Shown: positions 1 through 8,444 of the stretch, piece after piece | Layout: the number at the start of each line of letters is the position of its first letter | How positions within the stretch are numbered: position 1 is the first letter of the stretch | NCBI GenBank assembly: GCA_030145425.1 | Contig: JAQYVO010000130.1 | Span: forward strand, 1 to 37,285 | Source of the DNA: Chromatiales bacterium | Lineage (GTDB): Bacteria; Pseudomonadota; Gammaproteobacteria; Chromatiales; Chromatiaceae | Direction: 5' to 3' | Length of the DNA stretch: 37,285 bases | Notes under the pieces: generated by a model | The model's database searches: none | What the model saw: only the letters and a program-made list of their open reading frames with translations | Told to the model about the DNA's origin: nothing | Made by a program: the position numbers and the translations under genes

Positions 1-3
1 CTG

Positions 4-24
4 GATCCCGGCCTGCGCCGGGAT
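4..24. repeat. REP-like palindrome downstream of lptG
   Basis: The segment forms a perfect 8-bp stem (ATCCCGGC at 5-12, GCCGGGAT at 17-24) with a 4-base loop, flanked by CTGG and GACGG. The outline, a 'TGGATCCCG...CGGGATGACGG' hairpin, resembles short extragenic palindromes dispersed in many proteobacterial genomes. It lies just past the lptG stop codon, so it could end or stabilise the lptFG transcript. There is no T-run, so I do not call it an intrinsic terminator. The window starts inside or next to the element, so its left limit is unknown. Confidence 0.5.
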
Positions 25-61
25 GACGGAGGCTTTGAACCTTAAGTAAGTGCCATTCCCT

Positions 62-1123
62 CTAATGCACTCTACGAGTGAGGAACACGGCAATTGCCAG
101 AAACATGATTCCGGGAAAGGAAACCGCGAACACAACGTTGAGATCATAGACAATCGCCATATGGCCGAATGCCTTGTTCAAAACCAGAAAAAACACCCCG
201 AGCAGTGCCCCGATAAAAATCCTCGACCCAATGCTCACCGAGCGCAGTACCCCAAATACGAACGGCACGGAAAGAAAAACCATTACCAGGGTGGTCAAGG
301 GGGTGATGATCTTCTCCCCCAAAGCCACTTCATAGGTCTTGGCATCCAGACCGTTGCTGTGCAGGAATTTTATGTATTGATACAGTCCCAAGGCGGGCAG
401 CATCGAGGGCCTGGTGACCACATCCAGCAGATCGGGATTGAGAACGGATTCCCAGGTGGCGGTTTCAATCTCCCTGCTGGTTATACTGTCGTCTGAAAAG
501 GTGCTCTGATTGATGCCTCGCATCAACCATCGCCCGTCCTCGTATCGAGCCGATGCGGCATGGGTGGCGATCTTGAGTTTCCCGTCCGGAGAGAATTCGT
601 AGATATAGATATCACCTAGCTGGGAATCGGCAAGAATCTGACGGATGTTGATGAATGACTCACCATCCCTCGCCCAGAAGCCATATCGCGTCTTGAGGGT
701 GCTCTGATTGTAGAGCTTCTCAGCCCTTATACGTTCGGCGTGCTGTTCGCTTTCGGGTGCGACAACTTCACCGATAAACAGCACCAGCAGCATGATCAGC
801 ACGCCTGCCTTCATTACGGAAAAAACGATGCGTCCCAGGGAAACTCCGGCTGTTCGCATTGCCGTCAGCTCGGAATGGCTGGCGAGCCCCCCAAGCCCGA
901 CCAGACTGCCAAGGAGCACCGCGATCGGGAATACCTCGTAGGCCTGGCGCGGTACAAGGAACAGGATATACAAGAACACATCCAGCGTACGGTAATCCCC
1001 CTTACCCACATCCTCGATTTCCTCGATCAAGGCAAAAAAACTGATCAGGATGATCAACACCAGAAGGGTTGTCAGAATACCCAGTATTACGCTTTTCCCG
1101 ATGTAACGGTCCAGCATTCTCAT
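62..1123 (-). CDS. lptG: LPS export ABC transporter permease LptG
   Basis: Inner-membrane permease of the LptB2FG transporter, which extracts lipopolysaccharide from the inner membrane and feeds it to the LptC-LptA bridge. The 353-residue product (E. coli LptG is about 360) starts with RMLDRYIGKSVILGIL, typical of the family. It has the expected pattern of three N-terminal membrane segments (about residues 12-110), a large periplasmic beta-jellyroll region (about 125-265) and three C-terminal membrane segments (about 270-350). Its ATG overlaps the lptF stop codon (ATGA), so the two genes are translationally coupled. A second ATG two codons in is an alternative start. Confidence 0.95.
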   Translation of the reverse strand: MRMLDRYIGKSVILGILTTLLVLIILISFFALIEEIEDVGKGDYRTLDVFLYILFLVPRQAYEVFPIAVLLGSLVGLGGLASHSELTAMRTAGVSLGRIVFSVMKAGVLIMLLVLFIGEVVAPESEQHAERIRAEKLYNQSTLKTRYGFWARDGESFINIRQILADSQLGDIYIYEFSPDGKLKIATHAASARYEDGRWLMRGINQSTFSDDSITSREIETATWESVLNPDLLDVVTRPSMLPALGLYQYIKFLHSNGLDAKTYEVALGEKIITPLTTLVMVFLSVPFVFGVLRSVSIGSRIFIGALLGVFFLVLNKAFGHMAIVYDLNVVFAVSFPGIMFLAIAVFLTRRVH

Positions 1124-2244
1124 TGGGGCTTACCAGGGCCTGTTAACACTATGCGCCAAAACCACCCCTTCGAGACCGATTGGCGAAAAACCACCGCAAG
1201 GCCGGCGAGGCTAAGCAGGAAAACGTGAATCCACCATCGCCCGGCCCACTCTGGGGTAAACCCATCTACCATCCATTTCCCCGATACACCCATGAGATTG
1301 ATGAAGGTGAAATACAACAGAATCGCGGTGACCAGCCTTCCGGAAATACCGTCCCGTGGCAGGGAATAACTCAAGGGTACGCTGATGATGGTGAATACCA
1401 GAACCGCCACAGGTATCATGATCCGGTATTCCAGTTCTGATCGTTTCCTTATCTCGGTACTTCCGAGCAGCGTCGAGGTGGGCAGTTCATCGACCCTGAT
1501 GCGCTTGCGCCCCTGGCCCTGCAGATCGATACGCATTCTGTACTTTTCAAACTGCCCCAAGGTGAAATCGTTGTGGCCCGGCACACCTTCCCAACGGCGA
1601 CCGTCGGCCAACACCACGAACTGCTCACCCGTTTCCGCATCCACATACTGATACCCCTCCCTGGCTGTGACCACGCCCAGCTTTCCGTGCTGTCGGTTTT
1701 GAATGAAGATGTTCTCCAGGCGGCTCTTGTCCTCGGACATGGTCTCAACGTAAACCACCAGATCCCCCCGGCTGAATTCGTTGAAGCGCCCGGCCACCGC
1801 GGCGTTGCTCAACTCGGCCTGGGTTCCCTGCCGGGCGATGATATCCCTTTTCATCTGGTTTGCCGAAGGCTGGAGTTCCAAGGTCAGCCATCCCACGAGG
1901 AGCGTCACGGGCAATGCCGCCACGATTACCGCCCGGTAGATTCGCATACCACCCACGCCACTGGCCGACAGGGCAGTCATCTCGCTGTCCCGATACATGC
2001 GGCCCAGGGTGACCATGACAGAGAGAAAAAAGGCCGGCGGAGTCACCGGGCCCAGCAACCGGAGTGTCTCGATGAGAACCAGCTCCAGCAGCACCTCATT
2101 GCTCAACAGTCCCGCAGCGGCCTGCCCAAGCATTTTAATGAACCCGCTTCCAATAATGCCAAACACCAGGACGACGATGATTCCAAGGAAAACCTTGGTC
2201 ACCTCCAGGAGGATATAGCGATCAATAATGGGAAGATTTATCAC
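1120..2244 (-). CDS. lptF: LPS export ABC transporter permease LptF
   Basis: Partner permease of LptG in the LptB2FG complex. The 374-residue protein opens with INLPIIDRYILLEVTKVFLG, followed by two further membrane segments, a periplasmic domain (about 120-265) and three C-terminal membrane helices. The motif RMYRDSEMTALSASGVG (about 83-99), a cytoplasmic coupling segment contacting the LptB ATPase, is well conserved. The start is GTG at 2244. It forms an operon with lptG and diverges from pepA across a 184-base gap that must hold both promoters. This lptFG/pepA divergence is the standard gammaproteobacterial arrangement. Confidence 0.95.
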   Translation of the reverse strand: MINLPIIDRYILLEVTKVFLGIIVVLVFGIIGSGFIKMLGQAAAGLLSNEVLLELVLIETLRLLGPVTPPAFFLSVMVTLGRMYRDSEMTALSASGVGGMRIYRAVIVAALPVTLLVGWLTLELQPSANQMKRDIIARQGTQAELSNAAVAGRFNEFSRGDLVVYVETMSEDKSRLENIFIQNRQHGKLGVVTAREGYQYVDAETGEQFVVLADGRRWEGVPGHNDFTLGQFEKYRMRIDLQGQGRKRIRVDELPTSTLLGSTEIRKRSELEYRIMIPVAVLVFTIISVPLSYSLPRDGISGRLVTAILLYFTFINLMGVSGKWMVDGFTPEWAGRWWIHVFLLSLAGLAVVFRQSVSKGWFWRIVLTGPGKPQ

Positions 2245-2393
2245 AAGATAATGACCCCACAGACACCCGGGACCCCTCGACGGCCGTTACGGTGCAGAGG
2301 TGACTGGTGTGAACCAGCTGACGCGGATAATATTAGCACCGCGACAGATGATACATTCGACCGGACCCTGAAACAAAACAACGTCCGATTACT

Positions 2394-2413
2394 GGGACCT
2401 GTTAACAGGCCCT
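2394..2413. repeat. palindrome CCTGTTAACAGG upstream of pepA
   Basis: CCTGTTAACAGG (2398-2409) is a perfect 12-base palindrome. Its symmetry extends outward across one mismatch with GG/CC pairs. It sits 19 bases before the pepA ATG, just upstream of the AGGAG ribosome binding site (2419-2423). It could be an operator or a structured leader element. The core GG(A/G)CCTGTTAA recurs at 1136 and 19576 in this window. No known regulator is recognised. Confidence 0.35.
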
Positions 2414-2428
2414 GAAGCAGGAGATCCT

Positions 2429-3931
2429 ATGGAATACATACTGAGGACCGGTGATCCGGATAAACTGCGCACTGCCTGTCTTGTGGTGGGCGTCTTTGAT
2501 AAATGCAGACTCACAGAGCCGGCAGCAGCCCTGGATAAGGCCAGCGAAGGTTTCCTGAGCAGGACCCTCAAGCGAGGTGACCTTATCGGGGAAACCGGAC
2601 AATCCCTGATGCTCTATCAGGTACCAGGTTGCCGGTGCGAGCGGGTGCTGATGATAGGACTGGGTCCGGAGAAGGAATGGGACCTGCCGTCCTACCGCAA
2701 GGCAGTGGCCAGGGTTACCGGCATTCTGGACGCATCCCATGCAACGGAGGCCGTGACCTGCTTGCCGGCCCTGGAACCGGCTCAGGTGGATCTTTACCGG
2801 GTTCTCAGGGAGACGGTCATCTGCAGTGAAGATGCCCTGTATCGATTCGACCGCTGCAAAAGCAACCCGAAGGCCCGCAGGCGCCCCCTTAAGAAGCTGG
2901 GCCTGTACACGGGTACCGGCCGCCATCCCAAGGCCGTGCAGAATGCGATCCCGCACGGGAAGGCGATAGCCGGCGGGGTGGCAATGGCAAAGGACCTGGG
3001 CAACCTGCCGGGTAACCTCTGCACCCCGGACTACCTGGCGAACCAGGCCAGAGCCTTGGGCCGCAGATCACCCAACCTGCGGGTCCGGGTTTTGAACGAG
3101 CAGCAGATGGGAAAGCTGGGTATGGGCGCCCTGTTGTCCGTGAGCCGGGGAAGTCGCCAGCCAGCAAAGCTGATTGTCATGGAATATCAGGGCGGCAAAC
3201 CCGGGGGGAAGCCGGTGGTCATCGTGGGCAAGGGACTCACCTTCGACGCCGGGGGCATCTCACTCAAGCCGGCAGCAGCCATGGATGAGATGAAATACGA
3301 TATGTGCGGCGGTGCCAGTGTGCTCGGCACCGTGGCCGCATGCACGGAACTGGATCTGCCTGTCAATATGGTCGGAATTGTTCCGGCATCAGAGAACCTG
3401 CCCGACGGAGACGCCAACAAACCCGGCGATATCGTCACCAGCATGTCCGGACAAACCATCGAGGTGCTAAACACAGATGCCGAGGGCCGCCTGATCCTCT
3501 GCGATGCACTCACTTATGCGGAGAAATACAATCCTGCTGCGGTAATTGACATCGCCACCCTGACAGGTGCCTGCATCATCGCCCTGGGCGCCCATGCTTC
3601 AGGCCTGCTGAGCAACGACGACGCCCTGGCCGGGGAGATCCTGGCCGCGGGGGTTAGAACCGGTGACCGCGCCTGGCGTCTTCCCCTCTGGGACGATTAT
3701 CAGGAACAGCTGGACAGCAACTTTGCCGACATGGCCAATATCGGCGGAAAAGGCGCGGGAACAATAACCGCCGCCTGCTTTCTGTCCAGGTTTACCGGCA
3801 AGTTCAAGTGGGCCCATCTGGATATCGCGGGGACTGCCTGGAAATCCGGCTCGAAAAAAGGCGCCACGGGTCGGCCGGTGCAGCTACTGACCCAGATCCT
3901 GCTGGCGAGGTGCGGGCAGGACAAATTGTGA
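2429..3931 (+). CDS. pepA: leucyl aminopeptidase PepA (M17)
   Basis: Cytosolic two-metal aminopeptidase that removes N-terminal leucine and other residues. In E. coli it also binds DNA as an accessory factor in Xer recombination and carAB control. The 500-residue length matches E. coli PepA (503). Metal and catalytic residues are intact: Lys268 and Asp273 in GKGLTFDAGGISLKP, and Asp350 and Glu352 in the M17 signature NTDAEGRL. The N-terminal third is the variable domain. The ATG has an AGGAG site with a 5-base spacer. The stop codon overlaps the GTG start of holC. Confidence 0.96.
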   Translation: MEYILRTGDPDKLRTACLVVGVFDKCRLTEPAAALDKASEGFLSRTLKRGDLIGETGQSLMLYQVPGCRCERVLMIGLGPEKEWDLPSYRKAVARVTGILDASHATEAVTCLPALEPAQVDLYRVLRETVICSEDALYRFDRCKSNPKARRRPLKKLGLYTGTGRHPKAVQNAIPHGKAIAGGVAMAKDLGNLPGNLCTPDYLANQARALGRRSPNLRVRVLNEQQMGKLGMGALLSVSRGSRQPAKLIVMEYQGGKPGGKPVVIVGKGLTFDAGGISLKPAAAMDEMKYDMCGGASVLGTVAACTELDLPVNMVGIVPASENLPDGDANKPGDIVTSMSGQTIEVLNTDAEGRLILCDALTYAEKYNPAAVIDIATLTGACIIALGAHASGLLSNDDALAGEILAAGVRTGDRAWRLPLWDDYQEQLDSNFADMANIGGKGAGTITAACFLSRFTGKFKWAHLDIAGTAWKSGSKKGATGRPVQLLTQILLARCGQDKL

Positions 3932-4359
3932 CCCGGATCGATTTCTACATTCTCTCAGACGGAGCCCGTGGCGACCGGTTCGGCCTGGCCTGCAGGCTGG
4001 CGGAAAAGGCCTGGCAACAGGGACGCCGTGTCTATCTGCACACAGGTTCGAAAAGCGAATCCAGCCACCTGGACAAGTTGCTCTGGACTCATCGCGATGG
4101 CAGCTTCCTGCCCCACGGCCTGCTCGGAGAGGTGGATGCTACGCTCAACCCTATCCTGATCGGGCACACCGACGATGCGGGTGACGAACACGACGTCTTG
4201 ATCAACCTGGCCGCAGAGGTGCCGACCTTCTTCAGTCGTTTTGACAGGCTTGCCGAACCGCTGGACAGCGAACCTCAGATCCGCCATGCCGGCAGGGATC
4301 GCTACCGTTTCTACCGCGACAGGGGTTACACTCTTAACAGCCACGATATAACAAGATGA
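3928..4359 (+). CDS. holC: DNA polymerase III chi subunit
   Basis: Chi links single-stranded-DNA-binding protein to the clamp loader through psi. The start is placed at GTG 3928, which overlaps the pepA stop (GTGA) and gives MTRIDFYIL, the usual chi N-terminus. The product is 143 residues (E. coli 147). An upstream in-frame ATG inside pepA exists but would add about 40 unrelated residues. Family features are the YIL...ACRLAEKAWQQG helix, the LLWTHRDGSFLPHG segment and the final RYRFYRDRGY region. The usual neighbour valS is absent; the next gene is a small ORF coupled by ATGA. Confidence 0.93.
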   Translation: MTRIDFYILSDGARGDRFGLACRLAEKAWQQGRRVYLHTGSKSESSHLDKLLWTHRDGSFLPHGLLGEVDATLNPILIGHTDDAGDEHDVLINLAAEVPTFFSRFDRLAEPLDSEPQIRHAGRDRYRFYRDRGYTLNSHDITR

Positions 4360-4724
4360 ACTATCAGAAAGAAAAAACGACATCCATAGACCCGGGTTCC
4401 GGCACTCGGCCTGCCGATGATGGGGTACGGGACAGACCGTTGGCCTTTGCCGATGGCGGCATCCCAATCCTGCAGGATATCGTGACATCCGCTGCGCCGG
4501 GTGAATTTGATCTGGATGACATCCTACCCGAGCGGATTCCCGAGTATGATCCCAACTCCCGGATAGAGGACATCGAGCGGGTGGTTCAGAGGGTATCGGA
4601 AAGCGCGACCGAAAGGATCATCCGAAAGCTTGAACCCCGGATCCGGAAAGAAGTGGAAAAAGCCGTAAGGTCTGCCCTTCTGGGGTTCGAAGAGGCGGAC
4701 ACCACCACCGGGGAAACCGAATAA
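4356..4724 (+). CDS. small acidic protein of unknown function, coupled to holC
   Basis: A 122-residue protein with no family that I recognise with confidence. Its ATG overlaps the holC stop (ATGA), so it is very probably real and co-translated. The N-terminal 35 residues are low-complexity and polar. A hydrophobic motif IPILQDIV (about 36-43) follows, then an acidic stretch (EFDLDDILPE) and a charged C-terminal helix (about 70-110: RVVQRVSESATERIIRKL, then KEVEKAVRSALLG). Short proteins with an 'IPxLxDIV' motif occur in other proteobacteria. No signal peptide or membrane segment is seen. A role linked to the clamp loader is only suggested by position. Confidence 0.8.
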   Translation: MNYQKEKTTSIDPGSGTRPADDGVRDRPLAFADGGIPILQDIVTSAAPGEFDLDDILPERIPEYDPNSRIEDIERVVQRVSESATERIIRKLEPRIRKEVEKAVRSALLGFEEADTTTGETE

Positions 4725-4757
4725 CCCGCGTATTGGAAAACGGCCGTTTACACACGC

Positions 4758-7010
4758 TCACCCTTCCACAGTGACGGTGTCGACTTTCTGGAATCCTCTT
4801 GGCAGCTTGTTCCCGCGCCGCCCTCTTTCACCCTCATAGCTGTCCAGATCCCTGGCTTTCAGATTGATATGGCGTTTGCCCGAGTACGCGATCAGAGTAC
4901 CTCCCTGAGGTACGCAGGAGACGGCAACCACGAATTCCTCCCGTGCCTCCACCCGCTTTGCTGGGATGCCGATGATCTTGTTGCCCTTCCCCCGGCTGAG
5001 TGCGGGCAGTTGGGAGGCCGGGAACACCAGCATGCGGCCTTCATTGCTGATGGCGACAACCCGGTCCGTTGAAGGATCATTAACCCGTGAGGGTGTAAGC
5101 ACCCGCGCACCCCTGGGCAGATTGAGCAGGGACTTGCCCGCCTTGTTCTTGGTCAGCAGATCTTTCAACTGGATCAGGAAACCGTAGCCCGCATCTGACG
5201 CCGCCAGGAGCCATTGGTCAGGATCACCGCCCAGAACCGAGATGAAGGTCGACCCGGCCGGTGGGGCCAAACGGCCCGTCAGGGGCTCCCCCTGACTGCG
5301 TGCCGAAGGCAGAGTGTGAGCCTGCACGGAGTAGCTGCGCCCGCTGCTGTCGAGAAAAACCACCGACTGGTTGCTGCGCATTCTCGCCATGTCGAGAAAT
5401 CTGTCCCCGGCTCGGTAGTTGAGTCCGGCGGGGTCTATGTCATGGCCCTTGGCGGACCTCGCCCAACCCTTTTCGGAAAGCACCACCGTTACCGGTTCGC
5501 TGGGTGCCAGCTCCAATTCGTTAAATGCCTCAGCCGTCCAACGTGATACGATCGGCGAGCGACGCTCGTCGCCGTACTCTTTGGCATCGGCCTGAATCTC
5601 TTTGCGGATCAGGGTCTTCATGCGCTGACGCGATCCCAGGGTTTTCTCCAGCCAATCCCTGTCCCGGGCCAGCGTGTCCTGCTCCGAGCGAATCTTCATC
5701 TCCTCCAGCCGCGCCAGCTGGCGAAGCTTGGTGTCGAGCACATAATTCGCCTGCACCTCGGTCAGCCCAAAGCGTTCCATGAGCACCGGCAGAGGCTCGT
5801 CTTCGCTGCGAATGATACGGATCACCTCATCGATATTCAGATAGGCGATCAGCAGACCGTCCAGCAGGTGCAGCCGGTCCCGCACCTTGCCAAGGCGGTG
5901 CTCCAGACGACGGCGGACTGTCTCGTAGCGGAATTTCAGCCACTCCTCGAGCAGGCCCCGCAGATTCTTCACCTGGGGGCGGCCGTTGAGCCCGATGACA
6001 TTCATATTGACCCGGTAACTGCGCTCCAGATCGGTGGTGGCGAAAAGGTGGGACATCAGCCGTTCCACATCGATACGGTTGGAGCGCGGCACGATTACCA
6101 GCCGGGTCGGATTCTCGTGGTCGGACTCGTCCCGCAGGTCCTCCACCATGGGCAGCTTCCTGGCCTGCATCTGCTGGGATATCTGCTCGAGCACCTTGGC
6201 ACCGGACACCTGATGGGGCAGCGCGCTGATCACGATGTCTCCCCGCTCACGCTCGTAGCTTGCCCGCATCCTCACACTGCCGCTGCCGCTGCGGTAAATC
6301 TTCAGCAGTTCATCCCGGGGAGTGATGATCTCCGCCTCGGTGGGGTAATCAGGCCCCTTGATGTGCTCACACAGTTCCTCCAGGGTGCTCTTAGGGTTGT
6401 CCAGCAGCCGGATGCAGGCACTCGCCACCTCCAGCAGATTGTGGGGCGGGACGTCGGTGGCCATTCCCACCGCGATACCGGATGTACCGTTGAGCAGCAG
6501 ATTCGGCAGTCGTGCGGGGAGCATCCGGGGCTCTTCCAGGGTCCCGTCGAAATTGGGAGCCCATTCCACGGTTCCCTGGCCAAGCTCCGAGAGCAGCACC
6601 TTGGCATAACGGGTAAGGCGAGCCTCGGTATAGCGCATTGCGGCGAAAGACTTGGGATCATCCGGGGATCCCCAGTTCCCCTGTCCGTCCACAAGGGGGT
6701 AGCGATAGGAGAAGGGCTGGGCCATCAGCACCATCGCCTCGTAGCAGGCGGTATCGCCATGGGGGTGAAACTTACCCAGCACATCGCCCACGGTCCGGGC
6801 CGATTTCTTGTGCTTGGAGGCGGCGGAAAGCCCCAGCTCTGACATGGCATAAACGATGCGCCGCTGCACAGGCTTGAGGCCGTCCCCGATATGGGGCAAT
6901 GCGCGGTCCAGAATCACGTACATGGAGTAGTCCAGGTACGCCTTCTCGCTGAAGAGCTTCAGCGGCATCCGTTCGATGCCTTCCAGACTTTGGTCGATTC
7001 CGTTGCTCAT
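4758..7010 (-). CDS. parC: DNA topoisomerase IV subunit A
   Basis: Breakage-reunion subunit of topoisomerase IV, which decatenates daughter chromosomes. The length is 750 residues (E. coli 752). The winged-helix region carries [12 protein letters not shown] (82-93) and the catalytic tyrosine Tyr127 in [11 protein letters not shown] coiled-coil tower follows (about 340-490), then a ParC-type C-terminal beta-propeller with degenerate GyrA-box repeats. Position 87, equivalent to E. coli Ser80 in the quinolone-resistance region, is Thr; Glu91 (equivalent to Glu84) is intact. It converges with the small gene downstream of holC over a 33-base gap. Confidence 0.97.
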   Translation of the reverse strand: MSNGIDQSLEGIERMPLKLFSEKAYLDYSMYVILDRALPHIGDGLKPVQRRIVYAMSELGLSAASKHKKSARTVGDVLGKFHPHGDTACYEAMVLMAQPFSYRYPLVDGQGNWGSPDDPKSFAAMRYTEARLTRYAKVLLSELGQGTVEWAPNFDGTLEEPRMLPARLPNLLLNGTSGIAVGMATDVPPHNLLEVASACIRLLDNPKSTLEELCEHIKGPDYPTEAEIITPRDELLKIYRSGSGSVRMRASYERERGDIVISALPHQVSGAKVLEQISQQMQARKLPMVEDLRDESDHENPTRLVIVPRSNRIDVERLMSHLFATTDLERSYRVNMNVIGLNGRPQVKNLRGLLEEWLKFRYETVRRRLEHRLGKVRDRLHLLDGLLIAYLNIDEVIRIIRSEDEPLPVLMERFGLTEVQANYVLDTKLRQLARLEEMKIRSEQDTLARDRDWLEKTLGSRQRMKTLIRKEIQADAKEYGDERRSPIVSRWTAEAFNELELAPSEPVTVVLSEKGWARSAKGHDIDPAGLNYRAGDRFLDMARMRSNQSVVFLDSSGRSYSVQAHTLPSARSQGEPLTGRLAPPAGSTFISVLGGDPDQWLLAASDAGYGFLIQLKDLLTKNKAGKSLLNLPRGARVLTPSRVNDPSTDRVVAISNEGRMLVFPASQLPALSRGKGNKIIGIPAKRVEAREEFVVAVSCVPQGGTLIAYSGKRHINLKARDLDSYEGERGRRGNKLPRGFQKVDTVTVEG

Positions 7011-7050
7011 TGGGTTTGGGCTGCTCTATTGGGAAATGCGGAGAGGTCTG

Positions 7051-7338
7051 TCACTCATGGGCAATCGGCTTCTCGGAAAACAGAAAATCCTTCAACTCCT
7101 TGTCAAACGCCGGGTCCTGCCTTCGGATCCACTCCAACACCATTGCCGCGTGTTCCTTTTCCTCATCCCTGTTGTGCGCCAGTATTGCCTTGAGTTGTGT
7201 ATTCTTGCAGGCATCTACCCGCTGGTTGTACCAGTCGACCGCCTCGAGTTCCTCCATCAGCGAGACGATTGCCCGGTGCATGTCCCTGGTCTCGTCACTG
7301 AGTTCGTCGATGGGTTCATGGTAGCCTTCGTTGGACAT
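7051..7338 (-). CDS. encapsulated-ferritin-like (EncFtn-type) protein without cargo tail
   Basis: A 95-residue two-helix ferritin-like protein. The segment RAIVSLMEELEAVDWYNQR (22-40) and AHNRDEEKEHAAMVLEW (54-70) closely match, from memory, the EncFtn family typified by the Rhodospirillum rubrum encapsulated ferritin. Residues corresponding to the ferroxidase ligands Glu32, Glu62 and His65 appear as Glu30, Glu60 and His63, and the conserved Trp is Trp36. Family members assemble as rings whose subunit interfaces form the di-iron site. The protein stops soon after the second helix (SEKPIAHE), so the C-terminal encapsulin-targeting peptide is missing. No encapsulin shell gene lies in the window. 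It is monocistronic or a short unit behind parC's upstream region. Confidence 0.88.
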   Translation of the reverse strand: MSNEGYHEPIDELSDETRDMHRAIVSLMEELEAVDWYNQRVDACKNTQLKAILAHNRDEEKEHAAMVLEWIRRQDPAFDKELKDFLFSEKPIAHE

Positions 7339-7454
7339 GGTTGCTTACCTCGTAACATGAAGTTCAGAAAAATCGCGGCGGGGAAACGGGTCGTGGAACC
7401 CCTGCGGTCACGGGAGCGTATCATATCGGTTCCCAGTTCACTTCGGAACACATC

Positions 7455-8393
7455 ATGGTATTGCTTTACTACGCCAATGACAGAGACCCGGCCCTTTGGA
7501 TCGACGCACTGAAAGCTGCCGGGCCCGAGATCGAGATCCGGCAATGGCCTGATACCGGGCCTGGGGAGGAAATTGCCTATGCCCTCCTTTGGAACCCCCC
7601 ACAGGAACTGTTTCGCAGCTTATCCGGCCTCAAGGTCGTCTTTTCCCTTGGTGCAGGTGTGGACCATCTGCTGCGGGCCCCGGGACTGCCCCCGGGGCTG
7701 CCCCTGGTGCGGGTGGCCGAGCCCGACCTGACCAGCAGGATGAGCGAGTACGTGGTCCTGCAAGTGCTGATGCATCACCGCCGCCAGCGTGCCTATGATG
7801 AGTTACAGAGGCATCGGGAATGGCGCCCGCTGCCGCAACGCGCCGCCGCTCAGGTAAGGGTGGGCGTGATGGGCCTGGGGGTCCTGGGACGAGATGCGGC
7901 AGCCAAGCTGCGCACCCTCGGTTTCCAGGTGGCCGGCTGGAGCAGAACAGCAAAAAGCCTGGAGGGCATCGAATGCTTTGCGGGCGATTCCGGACTGGTG
8001 CCTTTTCTCAATTGCAGTGAAATCCTGGTCTGCCTGCTACCGGTCACAGAGCATACCAGGGGCATCCTGAATCGCAGCCTGTTTGATGAACTCGCCGCTG
8101 GAGAGACCGGGCCGGTGCTGATCAATGCGGGCCGTGGCGCCCTGCAGGTGGAAGAAGATATTATTGCGGCACTGGAAACGGGTACCCTAAGGGCGGCAAC
8201 ACTGGATACCTTCGTTCGGGAGCCCCTGCCGCCCGAAAGCCCGCTTTGGTCCCACCCCGACATTACAGTGACGCCGCATATTGCCGCCACGAGCGACCCC
8301 GGTGCCATCGCGGATTTCGTGATCGGGCAGATCAGGCGTTTCGAATCAGGAGGCAAGCTGGAAAGCCTGGTTGACCGGGATCGCGGCTACTAA
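7455..8393 (+). CDS. ghrA: glyoxylate/hydroxypyruvate reductase A-like 2-hydroxyacid dehydrogenase
   Basis: NAD(P)H-dependent reductase of the D-isomer-specific 2-hydroxyacid dehydrogenase family, most like GhrA (312 residues, as in E. coli). The N-terminal half includes the substrate loop FSLGAGVDHLL (about 66-76). The Rossmann motif is VGVMGLGVLGRDAA (about 135-148). The catalytic Arg is in INAGRGAL and the His in TVTPHIAATS (about 271-280), with an acidic residue between. It reduces glyoxylate to glycolate and hydroxypyruvate to glycerate. It is divergently placed from the EncFtn-like gene across 116 bases. Substrate preference within the family cannot be fixed from sequence. Confidence 0.88.
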   Translation: MVLLYYANDRDPALWIDALKAAGPEIEIRQWPDTGPGEEIAYALLWNPPQELFRSLSGLKVVFSLGAGVDHLLRAPGLPPGLPLVRVAEPDLTSRMSEYVVLQVLMHHRRQRAYDELQRHREWRPLPQRAAAQVRVGVMGLGVLGRDAAAKLRTLGFQVAGWSRTAKSLEGIECFAGDSGLVPFLNCSEILVCLLPVTEHTRGILNRSLFDELAAGETGPVLINAGRGALQVEEDIIAALETGTLRAATLDTFVREPLPPESPLWSHPDITVTPHIAATSDPGAIADFVIGQIRRFESGGKLESLVDRDRGY

Positions 8394-8425
8394 TCAAGCA
8401 GAAGATCGCACCGGCAGGCGTCGCA

Positions 8426-8444
8426 GGGGGGGTCATCGCCCCCC
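8426..8444. terminator. GC hairpin at the convergent ends of ghrA and the CNP1-like gene
   Basis: Six G (8427-8432) pair with six C (8439-8444) around a TCATCG loop. The hairpin lies where the plus-strand ghrA and minus-strand CNP1-like transcripts converge, and it overlaps the CNP1 stop codon. There is no T-tract on either side, so it is at best a transcript-end stabiliser or Rho-type pause site rather than a canonical intrinsic terminator. Confidence 0.3.

Noticed and set aside
1573..2415. 280-codon open frame antisense to lptF
   Set aside because: Covers lptF and its promoter region on the wrong strand; no family match.
3808..3927. Upstream ATG extension of holC inside pepA
   Set aside because: It adds 40 residues unlike the chi family, whereas GTG 3928 gives the usual N-terminus and the expected stop-start overlap.
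4738..4749. AAACGGCCGTTT palindrome between the convergent holC-linked gene and parC as a terminator
   Set aside because: A perfect palindrome with no loop and no useful T-tract; it is too short to act as a convincing terminator.
5868..6842. 324-codon open frame antisense to parC
   Set aside because: Entirely opposite parC; low-complexity His/Gln/Leu-rich product typical of shadows.
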